A program made the position numbers and the translations under genes. Source: Cymodocea nodosa (lineage: Eukaryota; Streptophyta; Magnoliopsida; Alismatales; Cymodoceaceae). Taken from it: a stretch of DNA of 64,000 nt. Position 1 is the first letter of the stretch. Every line of letters starts with the position of its first letter. Below, in pieces: positions 47,001-58,760 of the stretch. The notes beneath the pieces were generated by a model. The model saw only the letters and a list, made by a program, of their open reading frames with translations, made no database searches and was not told the DNA's origin. The stretch covers positions 2,363,501-2,427,500 of the forward strand of contig CM072339.1 of NCBI GenBank assembly GCA_036874045.1. The letters run 5' to 3'.

Positions 47001-49380
47001 TCAATTGATTTTTATTATTTTTGTTTTATATTTTTTTTTTTACTATTTTGATCGAACCGAAGGATAACTTTGGTTCAACTGAATTTTGCGCATATATATA
47101 TATTTTATATTTTTCGATTGGATTGGAGGATGACTTCAGTTTGGGTCGAAACGTATTCTATATTATTATATTATTCTTATTTTACTATTATTTTGTTAAT
47201 ATATATATATATATATATTTAAATGTCACATGAAGTTTGCAAAGTCGAGTGCGTTGACCCAACATTTATAAAATGTTGGGTGACATTTTCCCCTTATTCC
47301 TTTTTCATAAATTTCCCCCAAATTTTATATAATTTGATTTTAATTCAAATATTTGTATTTCATATTGAAAACATTTTTTTAGATTTATACTTTTGTATCT
47401 TAAATGTTTGAACTTTTTATATTTTATTTCAAATACTTATATTTCATATTTAAAGTATTTTGATTTTGATTTCTTAAATATTCTCATATTTTATCAAAAA
47501 TATTTGATTTTATTTTATTTTTTACTTTAGATCTTATAGTTTGTGTCTAAAATATTTTAGTTTAATTTCTTAGATCTTTATATTTTATATCTGAAATATT
47601 TAATAGTTTAGTTTTTTTATTTTAAAATCTTATATTTTACATACAAAATATCTTGATTTTAAATTTTTCGATACTTTTATATTTTATATCCAAGATATTT
47701 AGTTATATTCTAAGTACCTGTATTTTATCAAAAATATGTTTTTTTTTTTTTAACTATGTATAAAATCTGTTAGGAGTAACCTTATAGATTGTATCTAAAT
47801 TTAATGAATTAAGTTCATTGTGCTTAGGTAAAATTAATTGACTAAGATTTTTTTTAAAAATTTTTTTTTTAAAAACCTTAGGTCGAATCGAAAAAAAGTT
47901 GTGATTAATAGATTTTTTTCCTTTTTTTAATAAATATATTTTTAAAACTAAACTCTTTGATTCCTTCGAAATATATATATATATATATATATATTATTAT
48001 ATATAAATTCCTTATCTTAGTTAGACCGAAAATAGGCATCAGCTCAATTGATGCTCATATAGATATATTTATATCTTATATTGGACGAAAGAACGACTTT
48101 GGTTAAATGGAAACTTATTCTTTATATATTATTACTGTTATTATTATTTAACATAAATATATTTAAATATCACCCAGCATTTGTAAAGTCAGATGATATT
48201 AACCTGACATTTATAAATGTCGAGTAGCATTTCGTTTAGGGCACTTGATTCTATGCATATATAGTTTTTTCTACCATTCGATTAAACCAGAGAAATATTT
48301 CGATTCGTCCAAGTTTCCTTCTTTTTATAAATATATTTTTTAAATCTTCGGTCAAACTGAAAAAATATTTCAGTTCGATCAAACTTTATCTATAAATAAT
48401 CATTATTTTATTCATTCATTTCTTTAGTTGTCATTCATTTATTTTTTAATCAATAAGCTATATTTATACATATTATCAAGCAACTAATTCTGTAAGAACT
48501 TTAAAGTTAACTATGTTTAGACGAGAGCAGAATCAGAATAGGTAACCATCTGAAAAGTTCTTATGCAATGCTTATAAATAGTAGTGTTGGTTTTACTTAA
48601 GTATTGGTAAGTTGTAGGTGTGTGTATCATTTACCTAATTCATGTGTCAACATTACGGGTCATGCTTTAGTCAGTAATCTCAACTAAATTAGTGGATGAG
48701 GCCATTTAAGATATCTACAACTAGTTTAGAATCTCTACGAGATAAAATATACGATACTTGGAGAAATCTTAATTAACACTAATTCCTTGAAATTTTGCAT
48801 ATTCTTTAATTAAGGCGAGTAATCGTATATTTATAACATAATGGTTTAATTCTCATATGATAAGCTAAATATTATGCAATTAACCATTAATATTATGTAC
48901 TTTTTCATTCTAAATAATTAACAACAATAATTTTTCAACATTTTAGTCAAAACATAAACTATAAAAGCTAGAACATCTTTAAATACTATTACTAAACTTA
49001 GAAGAATATCTTTTGTATAGTCAAAGTTTATAATAAATATGAAAAACATAGAAGACAATATTTTGGTAGAGAGGATTTACTACAACATTTGTAATGTAAA
49101 CTTTTTCTACAAATCTTCAAATGGTACATATCATTTGTCTATATATATTTAATTAATGTTATACCTAAAAAACTTGAAAAAAATAAAATGATTTAAAGAC
49201 AAATTTAATTTAATTTTGAAGATAATATTACATAATGATGTTATGATCTAGAAATGTTAAAGAACTACATGTTAAAATTATTACTACTTAAATTTGACAA
49301 TTAATTTTGTTAATAGTCAATATTTTCTAGATTACATTTCATAAGTTTATTGTCTAAAATTTAAAAATATTTTTAAAAAT
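44059..49380. other. transposon and repeat block downstream of LOG
   Basis: 44059-45350 is mixed intergenic DNA with no supported gene. 45360-45560 and 45600-45720 contain many GGCC, TGGGCC and TTGGCCCA words, as do 46130-46215. Such GC-rich patches around AT-rich cores are typical ends of plant hAT elements, so 45600-46215 may be a ~600-bp non-autonomous element or one end of the larger hAT at 49.4-50.7 kb. 46215-46870 is GC-richer unique-looking DNA. 46900-48370 is repeat DNA rich in GGTTCAACTGAA-like and TATTTTATAT words. 48400-49380 is AT-rich. Confidence 0.5.
47125..48233. repeat. two ~160-bp direct repeats 950 bp apart, each with a hairpin
   Basis: Copy A (47125-47292) and copy B (48076-48233) share GGA(C/T)GA..GACTT, a stretch ending in (T)ATTATTAT with an AT tract, TTTAAAT(G/A)TCAC, GCA.AGTC, and a terminal palindrome followed by (TA)GCATTT or GACATTT. 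Copy A has the stem ACCCAACATTT/AAATGTTGGGT (47257-47281). Copy B has the perfect 16-base palindrome GACATTTATAAATGTC (48206-48221). Between them are degenerate ATTTTATAT-type repeats. Confidence 0.55.
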
Positions 49381-50700
49381 ACAACTATGCAAGATATTAT
49401 TGATCTTTATAATAAACTTAAAATAGAACTAATTAATATAATAAGTTCTAAAAATACCCCTATAGTATGTAAACCTAATATTTGGGAAGGTAAAATTAAA
49501 ATAAGATATATTACCATTACTACATATTTTATCGTTGACAATTGAGTTTTTCAAAAAATATTTGTAAAATTTAAAAGAATAAATCATCCATATAATGCTT
49601 AAAATATTTTTGCTACTATTATAGAAATTTTTGAATTTTATGGAAGTAAAAAAAAAAGAGGTAATATTATATTTGATAATGTATTTAATAATACTACAAT
49701 TATTTCTATGTTTAAAAATAGATTAACTCCACCAAATAGTTTTACTTTATTTCACCAAAGATATATATTTCATATAATTAATCTTATAGTTCAAGTAGAT
49801 GTTGAAGAAATAAAATATTTTATTAAAAATATTAAAACTACATTAGCTTATATTTTAACTAGTGATAGATGTTAATAAAAATTTAATTATGTATGTTATT
49901 CTATTTATTTACCACATAGGACATTTATAATGAATGTTGCTTATAAATGAAATTCTTTGTATTTAATGTTAAATAATTGTTTACCTTGTAAAGAAGTTAT
50001 AAAAATTTATTTAAATGGTATAATTGATGATAATACAATACCATTAGATGAAAATGATTTTGTAATAATTAATTATTTTGTTAAAATTTTAAAACTATTT
50101 TATAATGTAATTGAACATTTATCTGGAATATATTATTCTACTTTTATTTATTAGAAAATTAATAATTATAATACAAAATTATTTAAATGTAGAATTTAAT
50201 GTAATAATTGAAAATGTAGAAAAAAATTTAAACAACATGTTCGATTTATATGTTACAAGGTATATAACATAACAAACATAGAATACATCTTATATATCAA
50301 AACAATCATTATCATCATCGATTTATGTATTTTTTGATGATTATAATGATTTTAGCTTAAGAAGTAGGTAAGAATTAATCAATTTTAATAATAGTAATAA
50401 TAATTCTCTAGATTTTGATATAATTAATTAGTAAAAAAAATAAAATTATATATTTCCTATTTTATCTTTAATGGTTAAAATTTTATTAATAAGTTCAACT
50501 CCTTTTATGGTATGTGAACAAATATTTAGTATTAATGGTAATATATTAGATAATAAAAGATTAAAATTAAAAGATGATATTTTAAAAAGTTTAATATGTA
50601 TCAAAAATTAAGAGTTTGTTTGTATTTATAGACAACAACAACAAAATGATTTTGTAGATGAATTTAAAAATTTGAGTATTTCAATGTAATTATGTAAAAC
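49381..50700 (+). mobile_element. decayed hAT transposon (RICESLEEPER-like transposase)
   Basis: Plus-strand pieces follow the order of an hAT transposase. A 'YITITTYFIVDN' stretch near 49500 matches 'Y..iTaHfID'. FDNVFNNTTIISMF at about 49673-49715 matches the 'DNAS.N' block. An RYIFHIINLIVQVDVEEIKY stretch matches 'RCACHIINLIVQDGL'. An open part follows at 49957-50154. Near 50470-50530 STPFMVCEQIFSINGNIL is the C-terminal dimerisation domain (family '.ASERVFS.gg..l'). Several stops and shifts interrupt it. The BED finger was not seen. GC-rich flanks at 45.6-46.2 and 51.07-51.12 kb may mark ends. The DNA around FDNVFNN is strikingly similar to the minus-strand copy at 1840-3140. Confidence 0.7.
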
Positions 50701-52114
50701 AAATGTAAAAATATCTAATGTAATATTTATGTCATAATAAGTTATAATGTAATTTTAATTTTAATTCATAAATAAAATAAATTATTTTAACTTTATGATT
50801 TGTACTTGAATGTATTAATAACTTGACGGTATTCATAAATGAAATAATTTATTTCTTTTGTATTGATATGTTCAAATGTTATAATTTAATAATACTTATA
50901 TTTAATTTAATGTATTTTAAAATATAATAAAAAAATTCAAATGCATGATTAAGTGTGAAATATATATATATATATATATATAATTACATACTTAGATTTA
51001 TTATATAAGAATTGAATATATCTATTTTATTTTATTAAAAAACATATATATAATATTTAAAAAATTAACCCACAGGCCACCAACCCAGGCCGACTCGACC
51101 CAGCTCAACCCAACCTGACACACTTATATCTCAACTCCCCTAACTTAGCACCACCCACTAGCTAGTCATTGCCCACCTGTAAGTGGTAAACCACGAGGGT
51201 AACCTATGAGTTAGACTTGTGTAGATTGTGTTAACATGGTCAAATCGTATTCTTTATCGACACAAACTTGTGTTAGTTGAGCCTATAGGTTGTGTTTAGG
51301 TCACTAATTTTTTTCCTAAGCACGGCCCAGCCTAACACGACTTGGGTCGTGCGAGTGGAACATTTTAAACACGGTCTATTGACATGTATAAGTTTAGTGG
51401 AACATTTTGAGCTTAATATCATCCAAATTCAAAATCATCTAAAAAAGAGAAAAACCAGGAGTAGAAGTGTGGTTAGTCCTCTTTTCAGACACCATATTAA
51501 TGTATTGTATAATATCAAAATAGCGTCACTTCCGACGATGCCTTTTAACTCTGACTGTGTTCTAATTATAGAGTCTAGATTGCACATTTACATGCCTGTT
51601 ATCGTTACAAATCTTACAATCAATCGTATGTTTAATATACTAAATTTTGAAAATAATATATTAAATTTAAGTACTTATAATAAAAAATATTATAAATGAC
51701 TACAACAAAAATGCCTCTTCTTTCAATAAAATAAAGAATAATAAACATAGTTGATGTTTGGCCATATTAATTAACCTAATAAAAGAATAGCGACCAAATA
51801 TTTACCTAACGTAATTTCGTCAGTGATCTTAAAAATGATAACTACCAAAAAAAAACTAACAACCTCTTGAACAAATACCAACCGACCGTTAGATCATTCG
51901 GTCACAGCCACATCCACATCAAAGGAAGAAGAAGAAAGCACACATCCAATGTCGACGCCACACCCACCACAACTGACAAGCGTAAAAAAAAAATACAAAA
52001 AACAAAACCACACATTATGTTACATGCACGTTTGCCTGCCTGCCTGCCAACAGATAACAACGGGAGGTTGATATCTGAAAACCCTAACCCTCTCCGACAT
52101 TTGTCCTCTTCTTC
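50701..52114. other. intergenic, hAT end to IQD 3' flank
   Basis: 50880-51060 is AT-rich with a (TA)n run at 50958-50982. 51068-51130 has CCACAGGCCACC and GACCCAGCTCAACCCAACC, the likely GC-rich end of the hAT element. The 51292-51699 frame is open for 135 codons but matches no family I know. 51850-52114 is probably the 3' untranslated end of the IQD gene. Confidence 0.45.
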
Positions 52115-53846
52115 TCACGGCCTTCCCAAATCGCCGCTCATCAGCAGTCCTGGACCACTAGCGCCGTCGGGATGGGCGGCTTTCTGATGCAGCAGATTCC
52201 GTCCGGCGCAGCGGGAGTTCAGGACGCCCCTCTGCTTCGCCTTCACGGATTCCGTCGAGCTCATGTAGTTGGGCCTGCTGCAAGCGCTGCTGTCTTCGCT
52301 TCTCTCCGACGCCATCGGCGTCGCTGTCGTCCTCGACATTGGAGTGCATGATGTTCCAACGGAGGAGGAAGATGCCGACGCCGAACTGTCACCGTGAAAG
52401 TCCTGCTGGTGGCCGTGCGACAACGTATGACGCATGCCGCAACGATTCGAGGTGAGCCTCTGCTGCTGCTGATTCGACGGCGGCGGCGGCTTCGTGGACA
52501 CCCTCGTGCTGACGTTGTTCTTCTTGACTTCGATCCAACCAGAATCGGCTCCTGGTTCCGACGATCTTGCGCGAAGTTCACCGCAGCATTTTGTGAATCG
52601 CGCGTCGGAGGCGTCGGCCTGTTGTGGTAGTGCCTGTTGTGGAAGTTCCATCAGCCTGGTCTCCCAGGGTTTAGCAGCCATCCACCTTTCCAACCAGCTC
52701 CACCCCCAGCTGTTCCTGTCGATCTCGTGGACCTTGAGGGAGGAGATCACCGATGGGGTTGGATTTGGTCTCCTTTGCTGAAACAGCTTTAGGGATTCGT
52801 TGATTTCAATCAACTTGGCGTTGCAATTTGAATTCTCGAAATTATGGTGGGTTAGAGGAAGAACCTGTTGAGAGAGAGCATAGGAGATGGCTCTCTCCCT
52901 CTTCATGGCCCCTGCTTTCCTCATCTGCAACCTGGCTCTTACTTCTTCTACCGTGCCCTGGCTATCACACCATCCTTCCTGAAAATTGTAGCATAAGATT
53001 TCAACGACGACTCGTTTCGGTTGCAGCTTCCAGTGTGTTTCAGAATGTTACCTCCGCCTCCTTTAACAGCTCCATCTCCGTTCTCCGGGTCTCGAGCATC
53101 CTCTGCACGGCCTGGCCCTCCGACGACAGCCGTACACGGCGGGCTCGGACGCGGGCCTGGACTCGGACGAGTGCTTGCATGCATCTCAGTGTGATAGCCG
53201 CCTGCTTCCTGACTTGCCTGCCCCGGACGATTGCCTGAAGCCTGACCACTCCCTTCAGTGCCTTCCGTGCTCTCCTAGACTTTGGTTTACCAAAAAGAAA
53301 GGGAGGGGGTGGGGGGGATCAACAACAGCGAAGCAGCAAGCAAGCACAGATGAGGAACGAACTCCACATGAAAACATCACAAAATAAGAAGCGCAAACCA
53401 GGGAAAGAAGCGAAATGAATGGAAAAGTACAAGCCTTTGATCATCTTTGTCATTACCAAGAATCCCCTGAAAGCCGTCTGAATCCGAATGGCAGCCCACT
53501 CCTCCCTCACAACTCTGAAGTCCCTCGGCGGAGCCCTGACCACCGCCGCCACGGCAGCACTGAACGCGTCGACGCCGCTCAACGACTCAGTATCAGAAGC
53601 CTCCGAGGCCGTCGATCTTCCTCCTCTGGTACCCAAGGAGCTCTTCCAGAGCTTCCACCTCCTGCTCTTCCTCCCTCCATTAACCTTATCCTTCAATGGA
53701 AGGAACCAAAGCCAACATCAAGAAACCACACCGAAAACATAAAACCAACATAGAAACAGATTTATTTTTCCTTCACTCACATGATCGTCATTGTCGTTCT
53801 TCTTCACACCAACAAGGGATTTTAGCCACTTTCCTGATCCACCCAT
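52115..53846 (-). CDS. IQD: IQ67-domain (IQD) calmodulin-binding protein
   Basis: IQD proteins are plant scaffolds that bind calmodulin through IQ motifs and often decorate microtubules or membranes. Exons 53781-53846, 53457-53690, 53052-53279 and 52115-52978 join in phase to 463 residues, within the family range. The start [16 protein letters not shown] is the classic IQD N-terminus. The IQ67 domain spans about 88-155: [13 protein letters not shown] then [20 protein letters not shown] (two IQ cores), then [15 protein letters not shown] with the 1-5-10 type hydrophobic spacing. Its intron at the expected place inside IQ67 splits FRGFL|SRRA. Further on are [35 protein letters not shown] and, near the end, [15 protein letters not shown], the DUF4005 motif. 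High GC in the last exon produces large false frames on the other strand. Confidence 0.92.
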
Positions 53847-55267
53847 GACTCCAAGCTCCCAAGAGAAACCACAGCAGCGGAAGGAAGAAGAAGAAGGGAG
53901 GAAGTAAAACTTTGTGCGAGGACAGAAGAAGAGGTGTATGAAGTGGCGCAGGTACGTGGGTAGGTGCGACGACCGTTTGATTTTTGAAATTCGAAAGGAG
54001 TGGGGGAAGTGGGGAAGCGTGAGAGAGGAAGAGGAGGACGGACACCAACGCGAGAGGCGGAGGTGGGGCCGAGCAAAATCCAAACCCTTATAACGCGGTG
54101 GTGGTGGTGGTGGTGATGGGCGAGGGAGACGGGGCTAGGCGGTTTCCTTTTTCCAGCGTTGGGAAATGCGATTACTTTAATACCGTGCTCTGCTGTTTCT
54201 GCTGTCTCTCTGATCCGCTCTGCAACTCTTCAGCCGCTCACTCCCTCCGGATTCGATTTGATTTTTTAGAAAAACAAGTGGCCTTTCCAATGTCTTCCGA
54301 ATGGCGCCGTTCCCCGGACGGTGGTTGGGCACTGGGCGTCGGCCGGAGTAGAGTTGAACAACCACCTTCATTAGATTAAAGAAATTAAAGAATCACTGCC
54401 TTCTCAGCCACCCACCATTAATACCATCACCGATGTGGTCACACTCCCCTTCCTCCCCCAACTTGCTGCCTTTTTGTTGGTTTCTTTTGGGTCATTTCTT
54501 TTCTTGGAAAGTTGTTTTTTTTGGTTGATTGATATTTTGATGGGATTCAATGAGCATCATGCAAGGAGTGTATATACAAACCCAATACATATTTAACTAC
54601 ATAATCGAATACATTGAGTTCAAGACTGTTCGTTCGAGAGTAAAAGATAAAGACGCAACCAACGTCTTGATTGATTCCTAAGTTGCATGCATTGAGATCA
54701 ATACAGCAGTACTTTGTTGCATCGCGAAACCGTAGGATAAGATTTGTTGTTCCTTTAAGTTGCTATTTTATTGTACGTTGATTATCGATAATTCCAACCG
54801 AAAATTCACACCGCACAATCGATATTATAGATGTAATGGTGCAGAAACAGGGGATTCCATTCAAAGTCAAAAGGAGTCAAATGTTAAAACTCAAGAGCGA
54901 CTTTTTCAAAGAGGGCTTAAAATTTGCTTTGAGTATGCAAGATAATCATTTGAATCTTACACCAAAAAATCGAATACACGTATGTGCTGGAAAGAATTCA
55001 CAATGTCTTACAAAAATTTGACTCAAGAATACAAAGAATTTATGGTACGGGTCAGATATTAACACGGTACCTTTAAAAATAAAATAATAATAATACAACG
55101 AAAGAATGAGATGCGGTAGCAACTCTATAAGGTCGGATATCTCTGAAAAATGAGGGAAGCCATGCATTGCATGGTGTCGGGATGCACAAGTCCTGAATGT
55201 CATTCACAGCTGAAGCGATCAACTGATCAATTGGTCATCAAGTTGAGCCCATTAGCCTGAGTGCCAC
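53847..55267. other. IQD upstream region and spacer to IQM
   Basis: 53847-54090 is the IQD leader and promoter. A GGT trinucleotide run lies at 54091-54115. 54120-54400 is GC-rich with frames on both strands, none recognisable. 54400-55267 is AT-rich spacer that includes the IQM 3' untranslated region. Confidence 0.5.
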
Positions 55268-58013
55268 TTAATTTTTCTTGTCAAGATTGGGAAGTTTAAG
55301 GGAAACATTGGGAATGGGGAAGCTATTCACTGCAGACCTTGGTGAGACCCTCACCTTAGGACTTGGCTGAGGAGATCGGATTGGCGCTGGACTGGGGATG
55401 CCCATGGCTGCAAGTCTGGGCGACAGCCTCACTTTTGGACTTGGCCGAGGTGATGGGATTGGCATCTTGTTTGTAATTGGCGACATGGGGACCCTGGGAG
55501 ACAGATTAACCTGCTCGAGCGCCTTGTACTGGAGATCCAAAGGATAGTCTCGGACGCAACCGATACGAGGCCCGGCACCACTGGTCCATTTGCATGATGG
55601 ATGCTCATCATGCTTACTGAACTCAACCGTTGCTGTTTGTTTCGGATTTTCTGTACTGATCTCGTCTTGGTCGATTTCATGTTTGCTTGTCTCTAAAATA
55701 CTTGGTTTCGACGCTCCCATTGATTCGGAATCGGGTTTTCTTAACAATGAGCATTCGTCGTCGTCCACAGAACATATCTGCAGATCAAACAACAGTTGGA
55801 ACTAAAATCAGCATTTGATTCCTCATGACTTTTCTGTAGTGAATTCCGTGCAGTATTTCTTTTTTTTTTCTTCTGTTATCAAAATATCAGTGTAGAGATC
55901 AAATTAAATTAATATGAAAAAATTTACCTTGACGTTGGTGAGATCTAAATTGTGAAATCTAAGAAAGCTGATGAACTCCTTGAAATTCTCTTCAGTTGGA
56001 AGATAGTGACCACTGTGTCGCCAGATAGCCTGACAGTAACATGAAAGAATAGTTAGTGGTAATTAATATATAAGCATTACAATGAGATTGACCATTGCAA
56101 CGTACATATTCAGGAAAGACATATAATATTGGAAAAATAAGTACCTCAAGAATACCATCTTTTGCAACCAATCTTCCAGCAGCTGTTGTAGCAGCACCAG
56201 CAAGGAAGCTGGAGTGTTGAAATGCACCCTTGTGCTTCTGCAAATAAGATCAAAAGATGAAAATTTAGCAGTAGAACAAGAAAAAAAAACCCTTGCAATT
56301 AGTGCTGACCGGACCACACACAAAGCCCTGGGTGAAATATTCACCTGCCCAATGTATAATTTCCTAGATGTGCTGAGAACAAATATCCATTTAGAACCCT
56401 CAACTGTATTTACAAGCAAGTTACTTTGTTTGTACGCAAGCTTCCCATCAGTAACTATTACTTCGTATGCTTCCCGTTCATTCTGCACAAGCGTTTGAGG
56501 ATGATATCCATCAGCAAAAGATATTAGCAAGCAAAAAGGCAAAAAATCCAGGGATTAGGAGCCTACTTGTCCAAGATATTTGATACATTGTTGCTGAAGC
56601 TTTGTTCTTGGGCATTTTGGAAGATTTTTCTCTTTGCCATCTCCTATATCCAACCTTCAGTTTCAAAACAACACCAAGGGTTAAGTCTTATCCATTGATT
56701 TTAGTCAATTTTTTTTTGTTGTTGCTAAATTCCACTTACCAGTAGAAGAATGGTTGTGTGCTCTCGCTGGCAAACCAAATATCATAGTAAATACGTAGAT
56801 TGTGGCCATATCTGTGTCTTGGATCGATCTGAATGATGTAAATGAATGAGGCCAGGCAAAAAAGGGCAAGCTTTTTGATGATACATTATATGCTAATCAA
56901 AAGGATGAGGCATAAAGAAAACCAATTGAACTAATAAGCTGTCACGTACAAATCCAGCATTAAATTTGTAAAGCTATTATACATTACATCATAAAAGATT
57001 AGAGATATGTTAATACGAATGGAGGGGACTTATAATAATTATGAATCTTAGAAGCTTTTGGGGTTCATGTTTTTATTTTGAACAATAAACAAGCATTCGA
57101 CATTTTATTATATAACCTGGGACAAGGATTGGGATTGAACATGATAACAGCAATGACTAATGCGAAGAAGAAGAAGAAGAAGAATGTAGATACCGCTTCA
57201 AGCCAGTGCTGTAGAGCTAGCTGTCGAGCCTTCTCATCTTTCAACAGACCTTTTCCAACCTGTCCAAGTGGCAAACGATTGTTAGCCCCAAAGTCCAAAT
57301 TTCAGGATAGTCTGATAATACTCCATGATAAAACAATGTGATCACCTTGGCAACTCTCTTTTTTGCCCTTGACCACCGTGAAGTCGCTGTCTCTTGTTTT
57401 TCTTTCTTAAAAAAAGATACAGAACTTTGTTTAAGAGATGCAAAATCCAAAGCTTTCCACCTGCATGCAAGAGAAAGAACCAAATAATTAAGGATGAATT
57501 AGAAATGCCTCAACAAGCCAAACAAGAATATTTTAGTGAAATGCACAAATAAGAAGAGAAGGAAAGCTTTGGGACGAACCACAGCTCCTCAACTACAACT
57601 GCACAATCAGCTAAATTCCTTCTTGTCCTGTAACTCTTGTAGACCTTTTGCAACTTCACTGCAGCTGCATCGAGCTCACACCTTGGCCGAGGAGAGATAA
57701 GTTCAAGAGAGTAGTCTGCGGGCTTTGGCACAGGAGATGCATCACCATCTGTTCTTTGCAAGGGGGCGCAGCTTGATTGATCAATGTTTTGTCTCTTGAA
57801 TGAATCAGTAGCTTCAAGTGGCTTTTTCTTAGATTCCCAATTCTTGAAACTCAAGGAATGCTCAAGAACAGCCTGGCCAGGGCTCTTTGGAGTCGACAAC
57901 ATTTCAGAATTACCTTTCTTGAAACATGGAGATCTCAAAACCATTTTCACGTCGTCATCTTTGAAACCAGTCGATCTCAAAGAAGCGTAGTCGACATTAG
58001 GCAGACTTAACAT
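55268..58013 (-). CDS. IQM: IQM-type calmodulin-binding protein
   Basis: IQM proteins carry one IQ motif and bind calmodulin without calcium; Arabidopsis IQM1 acts in stomatal and catalase-linked responses. Nine coding exons: 57580-58013, 57346-57460, 57194-57259, 56740-56828, 56567-56654, 56345-56482, 56145-56237, 55928-56029, 55268-55777, in phase for 544 residues. IQ motif [20 protein letters not shown] at about 117-136. The conserved IQM core follows: [94 protein letters not shown], and [20 protein letters not shown]. The C-terminal exon is Ser/Pro-rich with two PSPKVR.SPR repeats. The start at 58013 (MLSLPNVDY) is the first Met after a strong acceptor at 58029; a Met at 58034 would lie in the intron. 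Confidence 0.92.
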
Positions 58014-58760
58014 CTTGTTCGGACCACACTGCAAAATAAATAAAGTTCACTGGTTGAAAATTGAAATGCTTGAGAGGAAAAGCATGGATAAACGTTGAGA
58101 AAAAGATAGTGAAGATAGGGCAGCTCCTATATATACGCTACCTAATGAAAAAGAACGGAAACGTCTTATTTATCTCTAACAGGGAAAACTGACTCCTTTG
58201 GACTAGCAGTAGTAATTAATGTTCGAACAAAATGCTCGTTGAGTTAATACAGTGATCTTCTCTGGTTACTAGTTTTTTGGATGAGACACCACTATGGATG
58301 AGGCAAAGAGCAATCTGAGGAACACCCAATCAAGGGCATCACAATTCACCAACACCCAACACCAAAGCTCATAACATTCCTACCATCAAAAGAGAATTAC
58401 CCAACCTTAAAAAGATAAAGCCCAAATTTGTCCCCACTCCCCCAGATTACATCAAAAATCTTGAATACCCAAATTGGAAGAGGCAGTTCCTCTTGCATAC
58501 CTGCAAGGCTGCAAACCAGAAAACCTTCTTAATTCCCAACTCCGCTTGTTGCCAGCACCGTCCCGCTCGATATATATACACCCAACGGGGCCTCGTCTAA
58601 TGTGTGAGACGGAAGCTTCAAGCACGAAATACCCAAGCAAACGACCCAAAACTTCCCGTGTGTTGTTTTGTTTTTGTCTTTCAGAGACAGATTGAAAAGG
58701 TCAAAGGGGGAAATACAGAAGGACAGAACGCGGTATCGATCTTCCCTTTCTTGAGTGTTG
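58014..58760 (-). promoter_or_regulatory. spliced 5' leader of the IQM gene
   Basis: A strong acceptor (TTTTGCAG before 58028) and a matching donor CAG|GTATGC (58501/58500) predict a leader intron 58029-58500 and a non-coding exon upward from 58501 to about 58750. In the spliced leader a Met codon at 58649 opens a 56-codon frame that ends in TAA overlapping the main start codon (ATGTTAA). Confidence 0.45.

Noticed and set aside
45600-51130. A single 5.5-kb hAT element spanning these coordinates
   Set aside because: The GC-rich end words are only loosely inverted and the 8-bp flanks do not match, so I kept the transposase and the end-like patches as separate observations.
52074-52095. AAAACCCTAACCCT as a telomere relic or IQD promoter element
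   Set aside because: Only two telomere-like units, and it lies in the 3' flank of the minus-strand IQD gene, not at its start.
52394-53753. Large plus-strand open frames opposite the IQD gene
   Set aside because: They are antisense shadows of GC-rich IQD exons; the minus strand gives clear IQD motifs and in-phase splicing.
58034-58034. Upstream Met of the long frame as the IQM start
   Set aside because: It lies in the predicted intron, before a strong TTTTGCAG acceptor; the Met at 58013 is the first in the exon.
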